The notes under the pieces: model-generated
What the model saw: only the letters and a program-made list of their open reading frames with translations
What the model was told of the DNA's origin: nothing
The model's database searches: none
Part shown: piece after piece, positions 22,451 to 32,383 of the stretch
Layout: every line of letters begins with the position of its first letter
Numbering within the stretch: the stretch's first letter is position 1
Source: Todiramphus chloris collaris
Lineage: Eukaryota > Chordata > Aves > Coraciiformes > Alcedinidae
DNA length: 64,000 bases
Direction of reading: 5' to 3'
Assembly: GCA_025345505.1 (NCBI GenBank)
Contig: JANVCC010000018.1
Location: forward strand, 37,377,203-37,441,202
Translations under genes and position numbers: made by a program

Positions 22451-22760
22451 TGTCCTGGTTTGAGTGAGAACAGAACTAATTCTGTTCAGTGATTTCACTT
22501 TTCAGCTCAGTTCTTCTAACTCACTGCACTGTCTGAAGTCAGCAGCCTGTTCTCACAGGCAGGGTCTGCTTCTGGCAGTGATAACACCCCATGGTTAGAG
22601 TTACTACCAAGGACTGGTGTGCAGACCAAGGCCACTGCTGGATCTTGTGTTCCACACTGGGGGGTGCAGAAAGTGAAAGGCTGCATCTGCAGGGAGGGGT
22701 GGACAGGACAGGTGATCCCAAACTGATCAACGAGGGATTCCAAAAACAATGCATAGCGTA
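22451..22760 (+). mobile_element. ERVK-like LTR fragment (plus strand)
   Basis: The 5' part of an LTR in the same family as that at 9107-9831, in the opposite orientation. It begins TGTCCTGGTTTGAGTGAG and stays closely similar for about 300 bp, to around 22745, then the match is lost. The 3' part of the LTR and any internal region are absent. It sits directly against a CR1 endonuclease fragment, suggesting insertion of the retroviral element into an older CR1. Incomplete fossil. Confidence 0.85.
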
Positions 22761-25346
22761 AAGATTCTGTTTTTACAAATGTATGCCATACTGTGCCTAA
22801 TTCTCCATATATATACACTACATGTGGTTAGTTTGGATTGTAAACTCTTCAAGGGAGGGAGCATGTTCATTAATTTGTCTACAAAAGGTCATTACATGTT
22901 TTACACTAAATAGTGACTCTGGAATATATTCTTAGAATGACAGTTGCATTAAATGCCTTTGCACTTTGCAAAAGTATGCTCTGAACAATTCCTGTCTACT
23001 TTTTTTTTTTTTTTTTTCTTCTTTCTTTCTTTTTCTGGTTCATTTGCACATGTGCAGATGGTCAAGTTAAAAATTCCCAGCAGACTTAACGAGGACAGGC
23101 TTGGTTACCATGTGCAGTAAGCCGTGCAGTTCAGTCTGCTCCACTGTCTCCTTCTGGCTGCAGGAACCCTGACAGCCAACAGGCTGTCCCCAGGGAAGAA
23201 GGTGTGTGAGTCAGGATCTTTCTCACTGCTTCCAAGAAAAGGGATTAAAACTAAGTAATTTCTCCCCACCCCCATGGGTAAGTGAATAATTTAGGTTGTT
23301 ATTTTCCTCCTTTTGCTGGCACATCATTTCACATGTGCGTACCTATGTGTGTCTAATTAACTAGGAACCATACTGAAATAAAATTGTCAAGGCAGTAATC
23401 TTTCAATTCTAGGAAAAAATAAAACCTCCAAGGCAAAAAAATCCTTGCTAATTAAGAACTGAACCTTAACATTTGCAGATTATGCTGACCCAGGAGTGAG
23501 AGAGGGGTGTCTGGAAGTTGTTTTCCTCCCTACCATGAGTACCAGCTGCCTTCAAAGCCTTTGGTTTCACAAGCCTCTTATTCTGCAGTTTTGCTTTCAC
23601 TTGCCCTCTATGTTCTCCCTTTGGTTTTGTGCTTGTTCACTTTCCTTGGAAATTACTCTTTTCTTTCTGTTTCTGACACTATTCTGTGTACTCCAGCCTC
23701 CTTTGTACCCTTTGTCCTTCTGTCCCTCTTTTGTTTCCTCCCACCACCAGTGCTGGTTTTCTCCTCAGCATCTCATGTTTACCCCCTTTTGTTGGGTCCC
23801 TGTGACAGAATTGCTGTTCAGGGCTGGAGATTTCTTTTGATGGAAATCTGTTCATCGTGGCAATGTAATCGAGGGCTTAGGAAGACCCAGAAGTGGCCCA
23901 ACCAGACCCGAGTTTGATTCTTAGCCCCAGTGTTGTCTTGCCCTGATGAGATACTCACCTACGTGACACAGCTTGATCTTTTATGGGCTTTCAGTTTACT
24001 GTTGAGAAGTTTCATCACATGTTCCTGTTTTGGATCAAGAAAAAGAAGAATAAAAGGAATTGCAGAAAGACTAACCACAGAGAGAAGATTTCAGCCCAGC
24101 AGGATCAGCCTTACAAAGAATCAGAGGAAAGAAACAATATAAAGTTGTGTTTGGACACTCTAGCCTAAACATAACGTAATTTGTATAGGTTTTTGAAGAA
24201 CACCATCTTTTTTGAAATATTTTTAAGAGAAGGGCTTCCTGGCCTGAAATTATTACTATATGAATAATAATTTTGTTCTAAGCTCTGCATATATAAGTGG
24301 CAAAAAAACCATCTGATTTCAGCAAAATGGGAAAGACAGATTGGAAGGCATCACAAAAGGAAAGGAGAAAGTTCTTTCTCTGGGTAAATTACCATACTGC
24401 AAAGGGGCGATATTCTGACATTATTTCCATAAGTCTTGTTCTCAGAGCGCTGTGGGATTTAGAGACCCCTACTGCTTCTGGAAGATGGAATGAAAAATCA
24501 ATATTTCACCAAGGGAAGCCCTTGGCAAAGTTCAGCATAGCTGTAGATACATATTTGTTAAAGATGGGAGCACATTTTATTTGAAGTCTATTTTTTGCTG
24601 CAAGTGTTGGGCTCGATCCAGAGCAATGTTATCCCTTGCTGGTGAGGTAGCAACATTGACTCAGAGCAGAAACTGGCTCCAAGTGTTTTATCATTTTTTG
24701 TTGTCTTTCTTCATTACTGAGAGAATTTTACATAGGTCTTTCATATCTAAGAAATCAATGTGAAATCAGTCATTGTGTTGGGCTACAGGAACAGGACTGA
24801 AAATTCAAAAGAAGTAGCATTTGTAAGCTGTTTATGTTGCACAAGCAATGTTTTTCGGGGATGATAAATTACTCCAAATGTTCAGATATTTTTCTGAAAG
24901 GATCAGTATCTTGTAATCAGGAATGACCTTCCAAAGTCATTTCGCTCTTGCAAATGAGTGCTTATTAAAACATGTTAATCAGAATTGTGTTTTCTGTCTT
25001 TGGCTGTGAAAGATGAAAAGCATTTGCTACTCCAGCCCTTCCTTTCTCCTCTCTTACTCAAGTATTATCTCTTCAGCAGCTAAGCATGTTTGTCCATCAG
25101 TAGTTAAGAAGCTGCAAGCTGCAATTCAACGCCATGCTTAATCTATAATTACTTCAGCATAGGAGTCCTGTATACCACTGGCCTGAAGAATCCATCTATG
25201 CTGGGGATGGTTGCATCTGGCCTGCAAACTTTGCCTCTGAGGAGCTGCTAACATATTCAGGGAGGAGGAAGGGTATGGGCTGGAGGTAAGTCATCAGTGT
25301 TCTCTGTGACTGGGTTTATGAGCTGCTGCTGCTTTCATGTAACTCA
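22761..25346. other. unique sequence, pyrimidine tracts
   Basis: A T run with TTTC units lies at 23001-23035. 23500-23830 is pyrimidine-rich on the plus strand, producing two overlapping hydrophobic open frames (114 and 136 codons) that are best explained by this bias. No supported gene. Confidence 0.5.
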
Positions 25347-25933
25347 GAATCATAGATTCATAGAATCATAGAATGGTAGGGGTTGGAAGGGACCTCTGGA
25401 GATCATAGATTCCAACCCCCCTGCCAAAGCAGGAACACCTAAGGCGTGTCACACAGGAACAGATCCAGGTGGGTCTTGAAAGTCTCTAGAGAAGGAGACT
25501 CCCCATCCTCTCTGGGCAGCCTGTACCAGGCTCTGTCATTCTCATAGTGAAGAAGTTTTTCCTCATGTTGAGATGGAACTTTCTGTGTTTCACCTTGCAA
25601 CCATTACCTCTTGTCCTATCACAAGGCACCACTGAAAAGAGACTGGCCCCTTCTACTTGACACCCACCCTTCAGGTGTTTGTAAACATTAATAAGATCCC
25701 CTCTCAGTCTTCTCTTTCCCAGGCTAAACAGACCCAGGTTTCTCAGCCTTTCTTAGTAAGAAAGATGTTTCAGTCCGTCATCTTTGTAGCTCTCTGTTGG
25801 ACTCTCTCTAGTATTTCCCTGTCCCTCTTGAACTGGGGAGACCAGAACTGAACGTAGTACTCCAAATGTGGTCTCACTACTGCAGAGTAGAGGGGAAGGA
25901 GAACCTCCATCAACCTGCTGGACACACTCTTCT

Positions 25934-26302
25934 TTATGCACCCCAGGATACCATTGGCCTTCCTGGCCACAAGGGCACATCGCTGTGCACATTATTGTCC
26001 ACCAGGGTGCCAAGGTCCCTCTCCATGGGGCTGCTTTCCAGAGGGTCTATCCCTAACCTGTACCTGTACATGGTGTTGTTCCTACCCGGGTGCAGGACTC
26101 TACACTTGTCCTTGTTGAACTTCATTGGGTTTGCCTTTGCCCAGCTCTCCAGTATGACCAGATCTTGCTGGATGGCAGCACAGCCTTCTGGTGTATCAGC
26201 CACTCCTCCCAGTTTCATATCATCAGCAAACTTGCTGAGGGTACACTCTATCCCTTCATCCAGGCCATTGATGAAGATGTTGAATAAGACTGGACCCAGC
26301 AC
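25934..26302 (-). pseudogene. CR1 ORF2 reverse transcriptase, catalytic FADD part
   Basis: A 122-codon frame starting with [18 protein letters not shown] and carrying the catalytic FADD at about residues 25-28 in FADDMKLGG. It continues through [18 protein letters not shown] and LGTLVDN. The C-terminal domain ([20 protein letters not shown]) continues in another frame at 25770-25970. Confidence 0.93.
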
Positions 26303-26466
26303 TGACCCCTGGGGAACACCAGTACTTACAGGTCACCAGCTGGACTGCACCACTGATCACAACTCTCTGAGCTCTATTGTTCAGTCAATTATCAACCCAT
26401 CTCACTGTCTGCTCTTCTGACCCATACTTCCTGAGATTACCCACAAGGATGTTATGGGAGACAGTA

Positions 26467-26868
26467 TCAAAAGCCTTGATGAAGGTAGACAACATCTACT
26501 GCTCTCGCTGCATCTACCCATTCAGTCACACCATCACAGAAGGCTATCAGATTAGTCAGATGTGACTTCCCTTTAGTAAATCCATGCTGGCTACTCTTGA
26601 TAACCTTCTTTTCTTCCATGTGCTGAGATATGATCTCTAGAATGAGCTGCTCCATCACCTTTCCAGCAATGGAGGTGAGTCTGACTGGTCTGTAATTTCC
26701 AGGGTCTTCCTTCTTGGCCTTTATGAAGGCTGGAGTGACATTGGCTTTCCTCCAGCCTTCAGGCACCTCACCTGTTCTCCATGATCTTTCAAAAATGGTG
26801 GAGAGCGGTAGAGTAACAATATCAGCCAGCTCACTCTGCACTTGTGGTTGCAGCCCATCAGGGCCCAT
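26467..26868 (-). pseudogene. CR1 ORF2 reverse transcriptase, N-terminal half
   Basis: A 133-codon frame with non-LTR reverse-transcriptase motifs: MGPDGLQPQV at the start, WRKANVTPAFIK at about 39-50, DPGNYRPVRLTS at about 55-66, and SSQHGFTKGKSHLTNL at about 92-107. Polymerase motif A and the catalytic FADD are downstream in another frame. Inactive as it stands. Confidence 0.93.
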
Positions 26869-26912
26869 GGATTTTTGTGTTCAGTTTATGCAAATGATTT
26901 CTAACCCAATCC

Positions 26913-27173
26913 TCATTGACCAGGAGAGATTTCCTCCTTCCAGGCTTTCACTCTTACTCCCAGGGTCAGGGATTCCTGCGGGCTGGTCATAGCAGTGAAG
27001 ACTGAAGCAAAGAAGACATTCAGTAACTCTGCCTTCTCTACATCATCTGTTACCAGGTCTCCCACCTCATTCAGCAGTGGGCCCACATTTTTCCTACTTT
27101 TAGTTTTAGCGCTGATGTATTTGAAGAAGCCCTTCTTGTTCTCCTTTACTTCCTTGTCCAGAATTAATTCCAA
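26913..27173 (-). pseudogene. CR1 ORF2 linker between endonuclease and reverse transcriptase
   Basis: An 86-codon frame with the CR1 linker signature: KENKKGFFKYISAKTKSRKN, GPLLNEVGDLVTDD, KAELLNVFFASVFT. The same block appears in the CR1 at 36821-37981 (EKAEILNATFASVF). It lies between the endonuclease and the reverse-transcriptase frames of the same element. Confidence 0.9.
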
Positions 27174-27394
27174 GAAGCCTTGGCCTTCCTTGTTGCATCC
27201 CTACATACCCTGACAGCATTTCTATAATTCTCCCAAGAGACCAGTCCCTTTTTCTACACGCTGTGAACTTCATTCTTCCACTTGAGTTTTTTCAGCAGCT
27301 CAGTGCTCATCCATGCTGGTCTCCTGCCTCCTCTACTTGATTTTACTCAAAGGAGCGCACCTGTCTTGAGCTTGGAGGAAGTAATATTTGAATA

Positions 27395-27808
27395 TCAACC
27401 AGCTCTCTTGGGCCCCCTTACCTTCCAGAGTCTTAGCCCCAGAGATTCCTCCAAGAGGTCTTTGAAGAGGGTAAAGATAGCTCTCCTGAAGTCCAGGGTT
27501 GCAATCTTACTTATTGACTTGCTTCTTCCTTGTATGATACTAAACTCTACCATGTCATGATCACTACTGCCAAGGCTGCCCCCAACTTTCACATCCCTGA
27601 CCAGACCTTCTTTGTTCATTAATACAAGGTCCAGCAGCACTCCCTTCCTCGTTGGCACTTCGAACATCTGCATCAGGAAGTTATCATGGATGCACTGCAA
27701 GAGCCTTCTGGACTGAGTATGCCTCACTGTGTAGCCTTTCCAAAAAATATCAGGGTGATTGAAGTCACCCATGATCATCAGGTCATGTGGTCTTGAGGGT
27801 ACTTCCAT
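27395..27808 (-). pseudogene. CR1 ORF2 endonuclease fragment
   Basis: Part of the apurinic-type endonuclease domain that nicks target DNA for LINE insertion. The 137-codon frame shows MGDFNHPDIFWKG at about residues 13-25, including the catalytic GDFN, and GSSDHDMVEF at about 80-89 with the catalytic SDH. The upstream part of the domain is partly legible in another register up to about 27912, interrupted by a stop after YYRPPSQ. It is part of the truncated CR1 and not a host gene. Confidence 0.92.
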
Positions 27809-27940
27809 CTGCCTGTAGAAGGTCTTGTCAACATCCTCTCACTGGCTTGGTGGTCTGTAGTAGACAGCCACAACAGTTTCACCTATATTTGCATGCCCCT
27901 GAATTCTCATCTATAAACTTTCAATGCATTCTTCTTCCCG

Positions 27941-30900
27941 CCCCCCCCCTGCAAAGACCAGTCTAGAAACTTATGTCTGGTTTCCACCAGTAAAACATTA
28001 GGCCACCATGTTGACAAACAGAGGCATTTAGTAGAAGACATCAGTGGATATCAAACACTGAGACACTATGCACCAGGAAAAGGGATGCTTTTCAAAAGAA
28101 TACTCTGTGCACAGAGAGTATAGTATTTATAGTATTTATAGTATTTATCAAGACTGACCCATGAGCCAGCAGTGAGTCAGGAATAACATTTGGGAGTCTT
28201 TCTGTTCCTGAGGTGATCATATGCTCCAGATCATTGAAAAGACTAGCAAATCCCTGTCCCCCAAAAAAGAGTGAGGCTTGTCCAGCAAGACTATCTTGAA
28301 TTTTAAACTTAACTCAGTATGCATGGTCTGTGGTGGTTCTTACCAGGGATGGATGATTTCAGTGAATTGTGTGTGCCTGTTCTGTGCAGGAGAGGTACCT
28401 CCATCCATCCAGATGTGATGTCTCCTCTTCTGTGCCTGGTAAAGTGCTGGTGCTTAGAGCTGGGCATGTAAAGAAAGATATGATGAGCTTCTTAGCTTCT
28501 GAGGTTATATATTCAGTGTCTATCTGTCTTTCTTATATTGTATTAACCCTATTAAAGAGTCAGTGCTTAGCTTTTAAAAATGTCATACCATATTTCTGTA
28601 GATACAGTTGCATTTTCTGGATGCAAATGTTAGAGCAAACATCTATTCTTGAGTAGATATTACTGCAATGTCAGTGCCAGTGATATGTGGTAGACTGTCA
28701 TAGGTTGTTAGTAGCTCTTTTTTTTTCTGCAGGGTTGTTTGAGCTGCCAGATTTCAGTAAGTATCAGACTTATTATGACTACTTAATTTTGATCATTTAA
28801 CCAGTGAGTGTAGAACTGTTTTTCCTAATCTTGTAAGTTATGTGGAGGAACATACTGTAGAACAGTATTGGTGAATACTTGAAAGAATCCCCTGCTAAAT
28901 AATATCTGTTACTGCTGAAACAGGAGGTCATTGATGCTCCATTTCAGCCATTAATTTTGTTTTGCCACAAAGCGGGAATTTACTTAGGACTGGTAGAAAA
29001 AATACAGAAGATTAATTGATGGGGCTGTGTGTGCAAAGCTTGACAGTGGTAATATACTTGCAATGCAATGAGTAATCAAGTATTTCTGTCCTGATGTTTA
29101 TTAAAACACTCTGCTTATTTGCATAGAAATCGCTAAACAAACAATTAAGCAATCTTTGGAAGCAGAGTGAATAAGGATAAACGTTCCTCATTGTTTTGGA
29201 AACAGATGTGTGATCATGGTTTTAGCTGCAATGAAAGCTAGTACGATTTAATGCCCTATTAATCTGTCTCAGGATAAGCACAGCTGATAAATGTTCCACT
29301 TCATATTAGTGGTCCGAATCTGACTTATTCTGGAGGTATATTACTTCTTAAAATACCTGTTCTTCCTATCCAATAGTTCTTATCTCACAAATTTTCAGCT
29401 GTTAAGATGCTGACTTTTTGACAAGGTATCTTTCCTTCCAGTTGAATTATTTTGGGAAATTCCATCATACTGAGCAAAAAGATGTTATCTACGGATAAAT
29501 AATAGATATTGAGACTGTGTCAAGCAATTCATCGAGATCAGGAGGTCTGTGGACTGACAACAGAGCTCAGTTGTGACTGTTATTAATTTCTCTGGGCTCT
29601 TAAGTTGCTTATTGATGTTGTCCGAACTGAAGAACCTGGGGTTTTAAATAGTCATACTAAATAAGAAAATAGTATATAATCTTAAAATGCAATTTACATC
29701 AAAATAGATTTATTGTCAATGAAGTGTTAGAAATATTGCACGCAGGTCAAAGGGGTTTCTAGCAAGAGCTGGCTGTCTCACTGACTTCACAGCCTTGCAC
29801 TAGCAGAGAATTTGCACAATGATTTATCTCTAAGAAATGCCTGAAGCACAAAACATAAACTGTAGTTTCTTGCGACAAGAAAGCTATAGCGTAAACAGGA
29901 ACATGAACAACTTAGGGATCATAATGCAGAAAATCCTTTTAGGAAGAAAAGGAATAAAGCAGGTAGGAGAATTGATCAGAGAGGAAATGGCGAAATAAGA
30001 GCTAGAAGAAAAAAATACTTCTCTAAACTAATTTTTGCTGTTTCCTGCAATAGTTTCAAATTAAGTATAGGAACACTGGAAAAGAATTTGAAACCTGAGT
30101 AAATGATTGCACAGAGGCAGAGTGAGATGCAGCTAAGCAAAGAGATCTACTGTCAGGAAGAAAAAAAAGTTTCTCGTGGACTTATTGCGAATGTAATTAT
30201 TTGCTGAATAAGGTGTAGAGAGCTGAAGCACAAAGATAAAGGACAAACCGTGCCTCCCCAAGGTGATGAAGAAATTGGCTGGTAGTAATGCATAAAGACA
30301 AGGCCATTGCTTGAACTAAATCCTGATGCATAAAGAACATTTCACATGCTTTTGTCCGTTTTTCACTTGGCTCTGAGACTTTGCATCAGCAAGTGTGGTG
30401 ATTTCTGCAGAAGAAACAAATTCTCAGAGGACAGACTCTGCTCCTGATGGCCATGAGGTGCTGAGCCACATCAAGATAGGATTTTTTGTGAAGAGCACAG
30501 AGACCGTAACTTGTTGGTGCTAATGTAATTAAGGACTTGGCCTGTGGCATGAAGAATTGAAGATGGATTTTGTGTTCTTCTGTCCTCTAGGATAATGTTA
30601 AAAAAATCTATGGGCTTGTATGAATCAGGCACTTCTAGGAATTGACCACATAAATCTGTTTGCAGGTAAAGCCACATGTGTACTGTGGTTGTTTTTCTTT
30701 TCTTTTTTTTTTCTTAAATGATAGGTCATTCTGTTGTTCTCATGGCTTTGCTGTTTGTGCCCTGCAGACTGGTAACCATTGTCAAAAAAATGATCTGCGT
30801 GTGAATAGCAAAGAGCCCTGCCAACAGATTTGGCCCCCACAGCTATTCCTCTTTCACTGTTGCTCTTCCCGCTGTTAAGGACATCCTGGAGTGGCACTAG

Positions 30901-32084
30901 GGAAAAGACAAAGGTGTTTTGCCCACAGGGAGCTCAGGGCCAGCATCTCAGCAGGCGTTTAGGTACTGTGTAATAGGGGTGCAACTAGAAGTTCAAACTA
31001 TACCTCAACTGAGGTACTTGAAATAGGTAGGTTATTCCTTTAGTTTGTGATACCAAAGCATTGTATAAAAATCCCTTGTGTCACTGAGCTGAAACTTTTC
31101 CATCCAGCTGCAGTTTGCAAACTTCACCCTCAGCAAACCATGCCTGGGAGAAGAATGTCTGCTCAGGCAGCTGACAGGGATGCATCCTGCCCTGGAGATG
31201 CTGCCTCTGGGCGGGGAGGGAGGGACCACGACTCCAGTCATGGTGCTGTCTGTGGAGTGGTGCAGGCAGGACATACTCTGACTTAACCTGAGTTGACTTG
31301 GGCTAGACAGTGGTGGGCTAATTTACCTTGGTGAAATTCATCAAACCTGTGGGGAGAGAGCTCCAGAGTCTGTTTTCATTTCATCATGTTAGTGTTTGAA
31401 AGCTCAGCAAAGGAGTCCCTTCCCCGATCCCTTCCCCATTCTTGGGAAATAGTTTATTCACCAAAACTACAGTTAAAAGACATCTTAATATTTGACCTGA
31501 ATATAATGTGTGCTGTGAGTTTCATTTTTGAAGTAAATCCAGGACTTCAGTCAAGCTTGTAGTTATTACTGAATTCCCTGAAGATGCTGGAGGTGGGAGT
31601 TCATTCCTTTCTTTTATTCATGGAATTATAATGCAGAAAGAGGACTTGCCATCCTGCAGGTACAGACTCAGTCTGTCCAACCAGTGCCGTCCCGATTCTC
31701 ACAAAATAGCTGAACAGAAGCTGAACCAAAGGGAAAGCATGAGATGACAAATGAAAAGTTCTTAAGGTACTTAGGCTGAGGACACAGAGTCCAGAGGGCA
31801 TTGCTGCAACACTCACCCTCCAACAGGGGATCTGCATGGCAGGTGCAGGGAGCTGAGCCAAACTCCTCTGGGTGCTGGGTAAAGACATTAACCATTAAGT
31901 TATCATACAAAAAAAAAATGCATGGACTACTGTCCTGGCTATGTGAAGCATGTCTGGCTTTTGCTTCGCTTTCCGTTATTCTGTCGTTGAAAAACTGGAA
32001 ACATCCTTCAGCGCCATATTTTTATTTTGGTGAGAGAAGAAATCAAACAAGTCTGGGTTAAAAGGTAAGGTGTATTCTGAGGCA
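27941..32084. other. unique sequence, small tandem repeat, possible conserved non-coding block
   Basis: A run of nine C at 27941-27949 lies at the 5' edge of the CR1. Three copies of TAGTATTTA lie at 28121-28148. 29090-29290 is repeat-free, dense in TAAT and TTAATC words, with an octamer-like ATTTGCAT near 29119, and has the look of a conserved regulatory element. No supported coding exon. Confidence 0.45.
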
Positions 32085-32276
32085 GATTCATAGAACCATA
32101 GAATCATAGAATGGTAGGGGTTGGAAGGGAGCTCTGGAGATCATTTAGTCCAACCCTCTCTGCCAGCACAGGAACACCCAGGGCAGGCCACACAGGAACA
32201 GATCCAGGTGGGTCTTGAAAGTCTTCAGAGAAGGAGACTCCCCAACCTCTCTGGGCAGCCCGTTCCAGTGCTCTGT
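32085..32276 (-). mobile_element. CR1 LINE 3' end, 5' partner is U6 RNA (minus strand)
   Basis: The last roughly 190 bp of a CR1. On the minus strand it runs from ACAGAGCACTGGAACGGG through the 3' untranslated region ('ggttggactaaatgatctcc') to the tail of ATTCTATGAT-like units ending near 32085. It is close to the 3' end of the copy at 25347. Instead of upstream CR1 sequence, the base before 32276 is the last base of a U6 snRNA copy on the same strand. No clear target-site duplication is visible around the joined unit, as is common for CR1. Confidence 0.95.
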
Positions 32277-32383
32277 AAAATATATGGAACGCTTCATGAA
32301 TTTGTGTGTCATCCTGGTGCAGGGACCATGCTAATCTTCTCTGTATCGTTCCAATGTTCTTATATAGGCGCCAAAGCGAGCAC
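32277..32383 (-). pseudogene. U6 snRNA pseudogene fused to CR1
   Basis: Full-length (107 nt) copy of the spliceosomal U6 small nuclear RNA on the minus strand. It begins GTGCTCGCTT at 32383, contains ATTGGAACGATACAGAGAAG and GATTAGCATGG, and ends GAAGCGTTCCATATATTTT at 32277. The 5' stem-loop is changed and one base shorter, the 3' end has an extra TA, and several CpG positions of canonical U6 are now TpG or CpA (for example CACACAAATTCATG), as expected of an old non-functional copy. The ACAGAG box and AGC are kept. It is co-linear with the CR1 3' end at 32085-32276, without spacer, so it most likely arose by template switching during CR1 reverse transcription. A functional U6 gene is unlikely: no TATA box or proximal element is seen at the expected distance upstream. 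Confidence 0.95.

Larger units (their letters stand above)
25347..27940 (-). mobile_element. CR1 LINE, longest copy, most of ORF2 (minus strand)
   Basis: About 2.6 kb, from a 3' tail at 25347 to 5' truncation near 27940. On the minus strand it holds, in order, the second half of the endonuclease, the linker, the reverse transcriptase and the CR1 C-terminal domain, followed by the 3' untranslated region. The first legible block is MRIQGHANIGETVVAVYYRP just below 27912. ORF1 and the first part of the endonuclease are missing, as expected for a 5'-truncated LINE. ORF2 is split over at least five separate frames and is inactive. Its 3' untranslated region is close to that of the U6-linked CR1 at 32085, indicating the same subfamily. 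Confidence 0.96.

Noticed and set aside
25866-26420. Plus-strand 184-codon open frame
   Set aside because: Antisense shadow of the CR1 reverse-transcriptase region.
32277-32383. Functional U6 snRNA gene
   Set aside because: The 5' stem-loop is altered, several conserved CpG positions are mutated, no upstream promoter elements are seen, and it is fused to a CR1 tail.
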